A DNA stretch of 64,000 bases from SLJN01 sp964505385 (GCA_964505385.1 CAZDIA010000001.1:1-64000), one strand, 5' to 3'; positions 15,680 through 25,170 are shown, numbered from the stretch's first letter. Program-made: numbers and translations. Notes: generated by a model not told the origin, from the sequence alone.

Positions 15680-17182
15680 ATGCAAACAAATCACAGTGAT
15701 GTATTGGTTATCGGTTCGGGTATGGGTGGCATGTCAGCAGCAACTTTGCTGGCCAACGACGGGTTTCAAGTGCGGGTTTTAGAAGGGGATCATTTGCCGG
15801 GCGGTTCAAGTTCCACATACTATCGAAAAGGATATTGGTTTGAAACCGGAGCGACTACGCTCATCGGTTTTGATGAGGATCAGCCGCTTGCTCGCCTTGA
15901 GAATAAACTGGATATCCGGCTCCCCCGGGAAGAAATCAACCCGCCAATGATGGTTTGGATGAATGACAAGTCGATTATCCGGTACAAAAACAGACATGCC
16001 TGGATTAAAGAAGCAGCTGCTCACTTCGGCAATTTCAAAGGTCAGCAGCAATTCTGGCAGAAAGCATACACGGTGGCTGATACCGTTTGGAAAGTTTCCG
16101 CACGAAACCCCTTTTTCCCGCCGCGAAATCCGGCTGAGTGGATTTCGCTTGTTGTGAATAATAATCCGGCGGATGCACCGGTACTGCGATACGGGCTAAT
16201 GAGCGTTCGTCAAGTTGCCCGAAAATGCGGTGTTGATACGCCGGATTTTATTCGATTCCTGGATGAGCAACTGATAATTACTGCACAATCCGGATCAGAA
16301 GACACTCCCTTTTTATTTGGTGCGGCAGGGTTAACTTATACCAATTACTCAAATTACTACGTGCGGGGTGGTTTAATCCAAATGATACGCACGCTTAAGA
16401 AAAAGCTGGAGACCGATGGCGGAGAGCTAAAATGCAAAAAACGGGTAACTAATATTACCAAAGAAGGCGATATATACAGAATCCGGACTAATACCGGTGA
16501 AGAATTTTCATCTTCTGTCGTGATTTCTAATGTTCCGGTCTGGAACATGCCGGAACTGGTTGATGAACCTATGAAATCCTGGTTTAATCAATGGGCAGAA
16601 AAGTACGATCATGCCTGGGGTGCTGTGAATGTAGCCGTAGCTACCGATGATACCTTTCCTGATGATTTGCCGTTGCATCATCAATTTCATGTTGATCATC
16701 CGATACCGAATGTGAATTCAGACTCGCTTTTTGTGAGTTTATCAATGCGCGGTGATCATCAAAGAGCTCCTGAAGGCCGGCGGGTTATAAGTGTCTCTTG
16801 CCACACAAAGCCGGAATTTTGGTTTCAGTCAGGTAATGATTATCAGAAAAGAAAAAATCAAACCGAGTCGTTTATTCTGGAATTTCTAAATGATAAATTA
16901 CCCGGATTCCGGGGCGATTGCGTTAATACTGCTTTTAGCGCAACGCCGGTAACCTGGGAAAAATGGATTTACCGGAAGTTTGGCAGAGTGGGCGGTATAC
17001 CGCAGAGTATGAACCGAAGCCTGCTCGACTGGACTCCGGCGCAAACTCCATTTGAAGGATTTTTTATGACGGGAGATACCGTATTTCCCGGTCAAGGAAT
17101 TCCAGGAGTCACTTTAAGCGGAATTAATGTATTTTATCGTGTTCGGAAGGCTGTGAAATCCGGAATGGTTTCGGTAGCCTGA
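15680..17182 (+). CDS. FAD-dependent phytoene desaturase-like oxidoreductase
   Basis: 500 residues with an N-terminal dinucleotide-binding motif (VIGSGMGGMSAATLLANDG, about 7-25) and the EGDHLPGGSSSTY flavin contact. A C-terminal GDTVFPGQGIPGVTLSG segment is typical of the CrtI/CrtD/carotenoid isomerase-type family. Members desaturate, isomerise or reduce carotenoids or related retinoids. Which reaction is done here cannot be told, and no other carotenoid gene is adjacent. It stands alone, with repeat element B upstream and rhomboid genes downstream. Confidence 0.85.
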   Translation: MQTNHSDVLVIGSGMGGMSAATLLANDGFQVRVLEGDHLPGGSSSTYYRKGYWFETGATTLIGFDEDQPLARLENKLDIRLPREEINPPMMVWMNDKSIIRYKNRHAWIKEAAAHFGNFKGQQQFWQKAYTVADTVWKVSARNPFFPPRNPAEWISLVVNNNPADAPVLRYGLMSVRQVARKCGVDTPDFIRFLDEQLIITAQSGSEDTPFLFGAAGLTYTNYSNYYVRGGLIQMIRTLKKKLETDGGELKCKKRVTNITKEGDIYRIRTNTGEEFSSSVVISNVPVWNMPELVDEPMKSWFNQWAEKYDHAWGAVNVAVATDDTFPDDLPLHHQFHVDHPIPNVNSDSLFVSLSMRGDHQRAPEGRRVISVSCHTKPEFWFQSGNDYQKRKNQTESFILEFLNDKLPGFRGDCVNTAFSATPVTWEKWIYRKFGRVGGIPQSMNRSLLDWTPAQTPFEGFFMTGDTVFPGQGIPGVTLSGINVFYRVRKAVKSGMVSVA

Positions 17183-17308
17183 TTAATAAAACCGGAAACT
17201 CGAACCTAAATCACTAATATTATTTTTCCTCCAGCAATAAAACACCTGCTAATCATTAACGGATTAGCTTTTCTGGCGTTAAATGCACCGGAAATCGGAC
17301 AGCAAATT

Positions 17309-17800
17309 ATGATGCATGCTGCTCTGTGGCCACCTCAGACAGGAAACTTCTGGCCATGGCAGCTCGTAACGTATATGTTCCTGCACGGAAACTTTCTCCA
17401 CATTTTCTTTAACCTGTTTGTGTTATGGATGTTCGGGCTTCAGATTGAAAACTTATGGGGCACAAAGCGTTTTGTAATCTATTATTTTATCACCGGTATA
17501 GGAGCAGGCATTTTGCATTTGATTTTGGCTGCTGAGGGCGTCCCCACAGTCGGAGCTTCCGGAGCGGTTTTTGGCATTTTACTTGCGTTTGGCATGATGT
17601 TTCCCAACCGGGAGATCATGCTTATTTTTCTTCCAATCCCGATCAAGGCGAAGTATTTTGTAATTATGATTGGTGCTTTCGAGCTGTTTGCAGGCGTTTC
17701 CGGGCTTCAGACCGGCATTGCTCACTTTGCCCACCTTGGTGGTATTGTAATCGGTTTTATTTTAATTCGAATTTGGGGATTAAAAGGCGGATATTCCTAA
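17309..17800 (+). CDS. Rhomboid family intramembrane serine protease
   Basis: 163 residues from the first ATG. Rhomboid features are HIFFN (His31, Asn35), catalytic Ser84 in VGASGAVFG and catalytic His142 in HFAHLGG. The protease cuts membrane proteins inside the lipid bilayer. The start is a problem. The frame stays open upstream to 17210 and encodes PPAIKHLLIINGLAFLALNAP, which is clearly rhomboid helix 1. There is no ATG, GTG or TTG there, only ATT codons at 17219 and 17222. The real gene probably begins about 17219 with a rare start or carries a sequence error. It is followed after 4 nt by a second rhomboid gene. Confidence 0.88.
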   Translation: MMHAALWPPQTGNFWPWQLVTYMFLHGNFLHIFFNLFVLWMFGLQIENLWGTKRFVIYYFITGIGAGILHLILAAEGVPTVGASGAVFGILLAFGMMFPNREIMLIFLPIPIKAKYFVIMIGAFELFAGVSGLQTGIAHFAHLGGIVIGFILIRIWGLKGGYS

Positions 17801-17804
17801 ACCC

Positions 17805-17944
17805 ATGTACGACGACTCCTTTTTCGGAACCCTTAAAAGAGGCTACTTCAGCATTCCGATAGCAATTCGGACTGTAATGACGATTAGCGGGATATTTTTC
17901 ATTCTCACTTTTTTCCCGCTGATCGGCATGGGACAGTGGATTGT
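17805..17944 (+). CDS. Second rhomboid-like gene, 5' fragment (cut by gap)
   Basis: The first 46 codons (MYDDSFFGTLKRGYFSIPI, then a hydrophobic segment VMTISGIFFILTFFPLI) resemble the N-terminus of a rhomboid-family membrane protein and follow the first rhomboid by 4 nt. The rest is lost in the N gap. The frame happens to join ispG across the gap, but that is not one gene. Rhomboid assignment is by position and pattern only. Confidence 0.55.
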
Positions 17945-18044
17945 NNNNNNNNNNNNNNNNNNNNNNNNNNNNNNNNNNNNNNNNNNNNNNNNNNNNNNNN
18001 NNNNNNNNNNNNNNNNNNNNNNNNNNNNNNNNNNNNNNNNNNNN
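17945..18044. other. Assembly gap, 100 N
   Basis: Exactly 100 N, the usual placeholder for a gap of unknown length. It hides the rest of the second rhomboid gene and the 5' end of ispG, possibly with other genes between. Confidence 0.99.
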
Positions 18045-19172
18045 ACTGCCGATGTTAAATCTACAGTAGAGCAGATTATTCATCTTTATGATTCCGGATC
18101 AGAGCTTGTGCGCATTACCGTGAATAATAAGGAGGCGGCGGATGCTGTACCTTATATAATGGATGAGCTTGACAAAAGAAATGTGGAAGTTCCGGTTGTT
18201 GGTGATTTTCACTATAACGGTCATCTGTTGCTTACCCGGCATCCCGAGTGTGCCCGCTCGCTTTCAAAATACCGCATTAATCCCGGCAATACCGGTACCA
18301 AGGGGAGGGATCAGAATTTTTGTACAATCATAGAACAGGCGATCAAATGGGATAAGCCGGTCAGAATCGGTGTAAACTGGGGGTCGCTTGATCAGCAGCT
18401 GCTTGCAGACCGGATGGATCGCAATAATGAATTACCGGAACCCAAGCCATCCAAAGAAGTGATGATGGATACGATGATCGAAAGTGCCATGCGATCCACA
18501 AAACTCGCTGAAGATGTAGGGCTTCCGTCTGATAAAATCATTGTAAGCTGCAAGCTTTCCGGGGTTCAGGATCTAATCCATGCATACACCCGGCTGGGCG
18601 AACTTTGCGATTATCCGCTTCATCTCGGTCTTACGGAAGCCGGAATGGGGATGAAAGGTATGGTAGCGAGTGCTTCGGCGCTTGCCGTTCTCCTCAACCA
18701 GGGGATAGGTGATACGATACGTGTATCATTAACGCCGCATCCCAACGGGGATCGTGCCGAAGAAGTAAGAGTCTCGCAACAGATCCTGCAATCGCTCGGG
18801 ATTCGAAATTTCATCCCGCAAGTAACTGCCTGCCCCGGGTGTGGACGCACATCAAGCACCTATTTCCAGGAGCTCGCTGATGAAATTCATAATTATATCG
18901 TAGAGATGATGCCGGTGTGGCGCGAAGTTTATCCCGGTGTCGAAGATATGAATGTAGCGGTTATGGGTTGTGTCGTAAACGGACCCGGTGAATCCAAACA
19001 TGCCAATATTGGAATTTCGCTGCCCGGTACATTTGAAGAGCCCAAAGCGCCGGTATACATTGATGGCAAGCATTATACCACATTGTCAGGAGATAATATC
19101 TCAGCTGAATTCCGAAAATTGCTGGATGATTATGTGATCAAAAACTATAGCAAGGAATCCGCAGAAGTTTAA
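18045..19172 (+). CDS. ispG: 4-hydroxy-3-methylbut-2-enyl diphosphate synthase, 5' end missing
   Basis: 375 codons of IspG (GcpE), the iron-sulfur enzyme of the MEP isoprenoid pathway. It converts methylerythritol cyclodiphosphate to HMBPP. Visible are VVGDFHYNGH, INPGNTGTK, VRIGVNWGSLD, LGLTEAGMG and the [4Fe-4S] cysteines in ACPGCGR and MGCVVNGPGE. Size and layout fit the short bacterial form of about 420 residues, so roughly 40 N-terminal residues are lost in the gap. The MEP pathway supplies quinone and carotenoid precursors. Confidence 0.93.
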   Translation, partial: TADVKSTVEQIIHLYDSGSELVRITVNNKEAADAVPYIMDELDKRNVEVPVVGDFHYNGHLLLTRHPECARSLSKYRINPGNTGTKGRDQNFCTIIEQAIKWDKPVRIGVNWGSLDQQLLADRMDRNNELPEPKPSKEVMMDTMIESAMRSTKLAEDVGLPSDKIIVSCKLSGVQDLIHAYTRLGELCDYPLHLGLTEAGMGMKGMVASASALAVLLNQGIGDTIRVSLTPHPNGDRAEEVRVSQQILQSLGIRNFIPQVTACPGCGRTSSTYFQELADEIHNYIVEMMPVWREVYPGVEDMNVAVMGCVVNGPGESKHANIGISLPGTFEEPKAPVYIDGKHYTTLSGDNISAEFRKLLDDYVIKNYSKESAEV

Positions 19173-20098
19173 TTACCGGCGCGGAACCGAAGGAATCCCC
19201 TTCAAATGAAGAGTTATAAGAAGTCAAGAATTGAGTGCACTCCGAAAAGTAAACTTTACTACATTTGTGTTTTTTAAACCTAAAAAAGGAAACAAGTCAT
19301 CCCCGACTAAGAAGTACGGGACGGGCTCCGGAAAGGATGGAGCGTAGCGGAATACTTATCCGGGATTCAGAAGTTAATGCTAATATTTTTACCAAAATCT
19401 CTGGATCCCGTTCCGAATGATTCGGGATAAGAAGCTGGGATTCCGGGATGATTGGTATATTAAAAATTTAGGCAATGATATTAAGTTAGGAGTTTTCGGA
19501 GTGGTCTCAAGAATTCAAAAAAAGAGAAGTTTGGAAACCTGAGTTCGATTCTAAGCCAGCAGTATTTATAGTACATCTGCCAAAATCTGCGCATTAATCG
19601 AGGCTGTCCCGGCTTATTTTGGGATGTCTTCGATGTGATCCTTTTAGCGAAACTTCCTGTTTATCTAACCGCAACGGGCACAAAGAAGGCACAACAGGCA
19701 CTATGTTTTATTAAAAATGATTCATTCGTTGTGTTCGTAGCGTCTCCGTTGTGCTCGTCGTGGTGAAACTTCCAGCAGTTGAGAAAAATTTCCCAACCTA
19801 CGTTTGGGGATAAGTGCAATGAATAAAATTTAACAATTACTTTCAAAATCAATTGTAATTAATAATCACTCGAACTCAGGTTATAAAGATGGTAAATTCG
19901 AAAATCAGAGAATTGAAATTTCTATCTTGCCAAAGCTACTTTCCATTTTTTGCTACTGACCCTCTTTACTTCTTTACCTCTTCACCTCTTTTCATCTTTC
20001 AAACTTAAGCTCTCCCAAATTAATTTTAGCTCGGTTTGTCCGGTTTAGATAGTTGAGTCCGAGTTATCTAAACGGATGAAAAATCCCAAAAAAATTAT
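19173..20098. repeat. Gene-free region of nested inverted repeats
   Basis: No credible gene. Several inverted pairs are nested. Outer arms are 8-nt periodic: AAG-rich at about 19208-19232, CTT-rich at about 19966-20013 (CTCTTTAC, TTCTTTAC, CTCTTCAC, CTCTTTTC). AACCTGAGTTCGA (19536-19548) pairs perfectly with TCGAACTCAGGTT (19870-19882). TCATCCC near 19298 pairs with GGGATGA near 19445. Roughly 9-nt periodic runs lie at 19660-19700 and, inverted, at 19722-19770. It resembles accumulated palindromic elements rather than one mobile element. Confidence 0.5.
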
Positions 20099-20129
20099 TT
20101 TGAGAATGTAAGCGCTTTCATTATCTTGA
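20099..20129 (+). promoter_or_regulatory. susC1 promoter with LacI-type operator
   Basis: The -33 box TTTG (20099-20102), a 19-nt spacer and a -7-like TATCTTGA (20122-20129) form a Bacteroidota promoter. The spacer holds the near-perfect palindrome ATGTAAGCGCTTTCAT (20106-20121, one mismatched pair), a cre-like LacI/GalR site that abuts the -7 box. Binding would block RNA polymerase. The same arrangement lies at 31634-31664. Confidence 0.75.
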
Positions 20130-20135
20130 TGTTAA

Positions 20136-20568
20136 GCTTTCGAGCAACGAATCGCAGTAAGATGAGTTAAATAACCACTTAAACTGAAGAACCGAACAGA
20201 ACACAGCTACAAAATCAGCATAACGGGGCAACAGTGACTATGTCACACTACAATCCAAAACATATAAATCCCGGAGCCGAGACAGGAGCAAATCTAAAGA
20301 TGATGTTGCCGTCTCCAAAGTTTCTGTTATCGAACGGCAGAAAAAACCGCTTTTTAATTCGGGATTTAGAATAGAACTGATTAATAAAACAATCCGGCGT
20401 GATTAGACCCGGAGCTAACCGAAAACCTCGTATCAATATGTTAGCCTTGCTCAATCATTTTTCAAAAGAAATCTGATGCATTGTAACTCAACAGACTAAG
20501 GAAATGATCAGGGGTAAAATGAAATACGAATTTTTAACAAACAGCGAACACCTAAACTATTAATATTT
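20136..20568 (+). other. Long 5' leader of susC1
   Basis: About 430 nt separate the inferred transcription start from the susC1 ATG, with no gene. Small inverted repeats occur: GTGAC/GTCAC at 20234-20246, and TAAATCCCG (20265-20273) with CGGGATTTA (20360-20368). A structured leader is possible. It is not alike in sequence to the susC2 leader. Confidence 0.4.
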
Positions 20569-23547
20569 ATGTTGAAAAAACGAAACGGACTAATGGTTTT
20601 CCTGTTCTTCATATTTGCTATGTCGCCTTTGTTTTCACAGAGTGGGATAGCAATAGCGCAGGAAGAAATTGAAGTTGAAGGACGGGTTATTGATGGCGAC
20701 ACAGAAGATGAGTTGGTCGGAGTCAATATTATGGTTGTTGGAACTGACAGGGGGACAACAACTGACCTGGACGGCAATTTCAACATCAGGGCTGCTGAAA
20801 CCGATACCCTGAGATTCAGATATATTGGGTATCAGACTACTGAAGTTCCCATTGAAGGGCGCACTTCTCTTACTGTGGAAATGATGGATGAGGCCATCTA
20901 CGGTGAAGAAGTAGTCTTTGTCGGTTATGGCACTCGCCGGGTACAGGATAATACCGGCTCGGTTAGTTCTATCTCCTCAGAAGATTTCAATCCAGGCTCG
21001 ATTCGTGCTCCGGAAGAATTGGTACAGGGAAAAATTCCGGGAGTAAACATTACCTCGGCAGATGGAGCTCCGGGAAGTGCACCAACGGTGCAAATACGTG
21101 GCGGCTCATCACTTGCAGCAAGTAATGAACCACTTTACGTTATTGACGAGGTTCCAATAGCTCCCGGTGGTATTGCCGGAATGGCACATGCCATGAACAC
21201 CATAAATAATAATGACATTGAGTCCATAAATGTATTAAAGGATGCTTCAGCAACTGCTATTTATGGATCACGTGCTTCGAATGGTGTGATAGTCATTAAC
21301 ACTAAAAGGAGTCAGGTAGGGCAACCACTGTCGGTAGGTTACAGTGGAAGTATTTCCTATGAAACAGAAACTGACAGGGTTGAACCGGTTTCAGCTGATG
21401 ATTTTCGTGAAGCTATGACTGAGCATCATGGCGATGCAGTGGAAGATATGCTTGGTGATCATGATACGGACTGGCAGGATCAGATTTACAGCGATGTGGT
21501 TAGCCATAATCACAACTTGAGCTTTAGCGGAGCTATCGACCGGCTGCCCATCCATGCCTCTATTGGATTTACCGGTGATGATGGACGTATGAACACCTCT
21601 TATAGTGATCGGCTAACCGGATCTTTAAATCTTTCACCATCACTGTTTAACGAGCAGTTGGATGTCGACTTTAACCTGAGGGGCAGTCGCGTAGACAACA
21701 GGTTTGCTGATGGTGGGGCATCAAATCTCGCTATTGCCTATGATCCAACTCAGCCGGTTAATATTGACAGCCCTGATTTTGGTGATTATCACTATTGGGG
21801 CGATGATGAACCAACGGCTTTGGCACCTGCCAACCCTGTAGCATTACTGGAACAGCGACGCGATGAATCAACAGTAAACCGTGTTTTAGGTAATCTAAAG
21901 CTGGACTACGAACTCCCGTTTATGAATAATCTGATTGCCACAGCTAATATGGCTTTCGATTATTCCAGTGTTGAAACCGGCGAAATCCACGTTTCTGAAA
22001 ATGCGGCCTTTGCCTACGATAGCGCCGATAGAAGAGGAGAGCTGACAGAATACGACGAGAGTCGGGAAAACCAGGTTCTGGATCTGTATCTCAACTACTC
22101 AACCAGCCTTGATCAGTGGATGAGTGCTATCGATGCCACTGCAGGGTATTCATGGCAACACAATTTTGAAGAGGGTTCTACCTTCTCCAGAGCTGCCAAC
22201 AATGAAGATGAAGTTTTTACTGATACAGATTTCGCTACTGAGAATTATCTGGTTTCCTTTTTTGGCCGGGTTAACTATTCCCTGATGGATCGCTATCGGT
22301 TAACAGCAACCATGAGGGCTGACGGCTCTTCAAGATTTGCTGAAGGAAACCGATGGGGTTACTTCCCATCAGTTGCCGCTTCCTGGAACATGCATGAAGA
22401 ATCCTTCTTTGACAATTATGAAGATATCTCTGACCTGACTCTGAGAGTTGGATACGGAATCACCGGTCAGCAGGAAATCCTGCAAGGTAACTACCCGTAT
22501 CTTGCACGATACACTCGAGGTCAAAGTGACGCTCAGTACAGATTCGGGCATGAGCCGGTTCGTACCCTCCGCCCGGAAGGATTTGATGCAGAACTCAAGT
22601 GGGAAGAAACCACGACTTACAATGTTGCATTGAATTACGGTTTCTTAAACAACCGGATTAGAGGTACTTTGGAAGCTTATCATCGCGAAACAGAAGATCT
22701 GTTGAATGAAACACCGGTACCGGCCGGAAGTAACTTCACCAACCGCATCATATCCAATGTAGGGTCACTTGAAGTTCAGGGAGTGGAATTTGATATAACC
22801 GGTAGTCCCATACTCACCTCTGACACCCGCTGGGAAATCAGCTTTAATGTTGCCAGAAATGTAAGTGAGATAACTCAACTTACGTTGGTAGATGATCCGG
22901 ATTTTATTGGTGTTGAAACTGGTGGTATAGCAGGTGGTACCGGTAATACGATACAATTGCATGCTCCAGGCCATCCAAGAAACACTTTCTATGCCTTTGA
23001 GCAAGTGTATGATGAAGACGGAAATCCAATTGAAGGAGCTTATGTAGATCGAAGTGGTGACGGGAGTATCGGCGACGATGATCTGTATCACGTCGGAAGC
23101 CCGGAGCCGGATGTTACACTTGGCTTTTCAAGTAGTCTGAATTACCGCAATTTTGATGCATCATTTTCCATGAGAGCAGTGATTGGCAACTATGTTTATA
23201 ACAATGTTGCATCAGAGCGGGGAGCTTTCAGAGAAATGTTTTTTGAAGGAGAATTCCTCCAAAATGCACCTCAATCAGTACTGGACAATGGTTTCATAGA
23301 TCCGCAATTCCATTCGGACCATTACATCGAAGATGCCTCCTTCCTGAGGCTTGATAACTTTTCAATGGGTTATTCTCTGGATGAATTGTTTGGTACTCCA
23401 GTGTCGGCAAGAATTTCCGGAACAGTCAGCAATATACTTACTATAACCAATTACAGCGGACTGGATCCGGAGGTAGCCGGAGGTATTGACGGTGCGATAT
23501 ACCCCCGCCCACGTACTTTCGAAGTGGGTGTCGATCTCAACTTTTAA
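20569..23547 (+). CDS. SusC/RagA TonB-linked outer-membrane receptor, copy 1
   Basis: 992 residues: signal peptide ending near AIAQEE, a carboxypeptidase-regulatory-like (CarboxypepD_reg) domain (about 33-110, EGRVIDGDTEDELVGVNI), a plug domain (about 120-235, with QIRGGSSLAASNEPLYVID and NVLKDASATAIYGSRASNGVI), then a 22-strand-type barrel to the terminal aromatic VGVDLNF. It imports oligosaccharides held by its SusD lid, powered by TonB. It leads the first starch operon and is paralogous along its whole length to the gene at 32140-35127. One oddity: the plug has YVIDEVP where the family and copy 2 have YVIDGVP. Confidence 0.95.
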   Translation: MLKKRNGLMVFLFFIFAMSPLFSQSGIAIAQEEIEVEGRVIDGDTEDELVGVNIMVVGTDRGTTTDLDGNFNIRAAETDTLRFRYIGYQTTEVPIEGRTSLTVEMMDEAIYGEEVVFVGYGTRRVQDNTGSVSSISSEDFNPGSIRAPEELVQGKIPGVNITSADGAPGSAPTVQIRGGSSLAASNEPLYVIDEVPIAPGGIAGMAHAMNTINNNDIESINVLKDASATAIYGSRASNGVIVINTKRSQVGQPLSVGYSGSISYETETDRVEPVSADDFREAMTEHHGDAVEDMLGDHDTDWQDQIYSDVVSHNHNLSFSGAIDRLPIHASIGFTGDDGRMNTSYSDRLTGSLNLSPSLFNEQLDVDFNLRGSRVDNRFADGGASNLAIAYDPTQPVNIDSPDFGDYHYWGDDEPTALAPANPVALLEQRRDESTVNRVLGNLKLDYELPFMNNLIATANMAFDYSSVETGEIHVSENAAFAYDSADRRGELTEYDESRENQVLDLYLNYSTSLDQWMSAIDATAGYSWQHNFEEGSTFSRAANNEDEVFTDTDFATENYLVSFFGRVNYSLMDRYRLTATMRADGSSRFAEGNRWGYFPSVAASWNMHEESFFDNYEDISDLTLRVGYGITGQQEILQGNYPYLARYTRGQSDAQYRFGHEPVRTLRPEGFDAELKWEETTTYNVALNYGFLNNRIRGTLEAYHRETEDLLNETPVPAGSNFTNRIISNVGSLEVQGVEFDITGSPILTSDTRWEISFNVARNVSEITQLTLVDDPDFIGVETGGIAGGTGNTIQLHAPGHPRNTFYAFEQVYDEDGNPIEGAYVDRSGDGSIGDDDLYHVGSPEPDVTLGFSSSLNYRNFDASFSMRAVIGNYVYNNVASERGAFREMFFEGEFLQNAPQSVLDNGFIDPQFHSDHYIEDASFLRLDNFSMGYSLDELFGTPVSARISGTVSNILTITNYSGLDPEVAGGIDGAIYPRPRTFEVGVDLNF

Positions 23548-23571
23548 TGGAAACTCCTAATAATCGAAATT

Positions 23572-25143
23572 ATGTTTAGACGAAATTATCCAATACTGCT
23601 ATTTGCGTTACTCTTTGCAGGCGCATCATTTGCACTTACATCCTGCATTGATGACTTAAGTACATCACCTATTGATGACGATGAGATTACATCCGATGTA
23701 GTCTACGACGATCCTGAAAACTTTCGGGAGGTACTTGCAAAACTCTATGCAGGCCTGGCAGTTACCGGCCAGGAAGGCCCGGCTGGTGATGCTGATATCG
23801 ATGGTATTGACGAAGGTATGTCGGATTACCTCCGTCAATACTGGGTTCATCAGGAAATTCCTACCGAAACAGCGGTCAATGGCTGGGATGATCCCGGGCT
23901 TCCCTCATTCAATGATCAAAGCTGGAGTACCGGCAATGATTTCGTAATGGGAATGTACAGCCGGGTATTTTATCAGATATCTTTGGCCAATGAGTTCATT
24001 CGAAATGCTCAGGATGAAGATGATGCTGTTATTCAACAGTATCACGCTGAAGCTCGCTTTCTAAGAGCCTTGAGTCACTGGCATGCATTGGATCTGTTCG
24101 GTGGCGGTATACCTTTTGTAACCGAAGACGATCCGATTGGCGCATTTGAACCGGAACCAATCGATGCTGATGGCCTTTTCGATTATATCGAAAGTGAACT
24201 TCTCGCACTTGCCGAAGATGATGCGATGCCGGCTCCCCGTGATAACGATTATGGCAGGGTAGACCAGGCTGCAGTATGGACATTGCTGGCCAAATTATAC
24301 CTGAATGCCGAACTTTACACCGGGCAGGCCATGTGGAGTGAAGCGGTAGAATACTCCGAAAGAGTTATTGATGAAGGCGGATACAGCCTGCATGAGGACT
24401 ACGCCGAGCTGTTTATGGCTGATAACGGCGAAAATGCATCCGACGAATTCATTTTTGCAATCCCATTTGATGGAAGTACCACTCAGTCCTGGGGTGGCAC
24501 CACTTTCATAATTAATGCCGCAATCGGTGGCGATATGGATGCTGGCGACTTTGGAGCCGAAGGTTGGGCAGGAAATCGTGTTACACCACAACTGGTGGAT
24601 AAGTTTGATGAAGAGGAAGATGGCAGAGCCATGTTTTTTACTGAAGGGCAAAACCGTGAAGTTGAAGATCTGAGTAGTTTCAGTGAAGGATACGCGGTAA
24701 CCAAGTGGAGTAACATGACATCTACCGGCGAATCAGGGCCTATTCCTCATGTAAATACCGATTTTCCGATGTTCCGGCTTGCAGATGTTTACTTAATCTA
24801 TGCTGAAGCCACCGTTCGTGGCGGAGGCGGAGATGAGAACCGGGCTCTTGAGTTGGTCAATGAGATTCGGGAACGTGGCTATGGAGATGAATCAGGCCAT
24901 ATTTCAGCCGGTGACCTTGATGAGGAACTCATCCTGGATGAAAGAGCTCGCGAGCTCTATTGGGAAAGCCACCGCCGAACGGACTTAAACCGCTTCGGAA
25001 AATTCACCGGCGGCGAATACAACTGGGCATGGAAAGGCGGAAGCCAGGATGGTTCTGCAATCAGTGACCATAAATGGGTATATCCGATTCCTTCAACGGA
25101 TATTAACTCCAACCCTAATCTGGAACAGAATCCGGGATATTAA
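23572..25143 (+). CDS. SusD family glycan-binding lipoprotein, copy 1
   Basis: 523 residues with lipobox Cys25 (ALTSC). The RagB/SusD fold is recognisable from the helical TPR part (AEARFLRALSHWHALDLFGGGIPFVTEDDP, about 160-190) and the C-terminal LILDERARELYWESHRRTDLNRFGKF. It covers the SusC barrel and binds the glycan at the surface. It starts 24 nt after susC1 and is paralogous to the gene at 35148-36713. The acidic surface suggests a saline habitat. Confidence 0.95.
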   Translation: MFRRNYPILLFALLFAGASFALTSCIDDLSTSPIDDDEITSDVVYDDPENFREVLAKLYAGLAVTGQEGPAGDADIDGIDEGMSDYLRQYWVHQEIPTETAVNGWDDPGLPSFNDQSWSTGNDFVMGMYSRVFYQISLANEFIRNAQDEDDAVIQQYHAEARFLRALSHWHALDLFGGGIPFVTEDDPIGAFEPEPIDADGLFDYIESELLALAEDDAMPAPRDNDYGRVDQAAVWTLLAKLYLNAELYTGQAMWSEAVEYSERVIDEGGYSLHEDYAELFMADNGENASDEFIFAIPFDGSTTQSWGGTTFIINAAIGGDMDAGDFGAEGWAGNRVTPQLVDKFDEEEDGRAMFFTEGQNREVEDLSSFSEGYAVTKWSNMTSTGESGPIPHVNTDFPMFRLADVYLIYAEATVRGGGGDENRALELVNEIRERGYGDESGHISAGDLDEELILDERARELYWESHRRTDLNRFGKFTGGEYNWAWKGGSQDGSAISDHKWVYPIPSTDINSNPNLEQNPGY

Positions 25144-25170
25144 TCAACAGACCTTAAAAATTTTATTACC

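Noticed and set aside
19661..19852. 63-residue minus-strand ORF in the ispG-susC1 gap
   Set aside because: It runs through periodic repeat DNA and has no coding character; treated as repeat.
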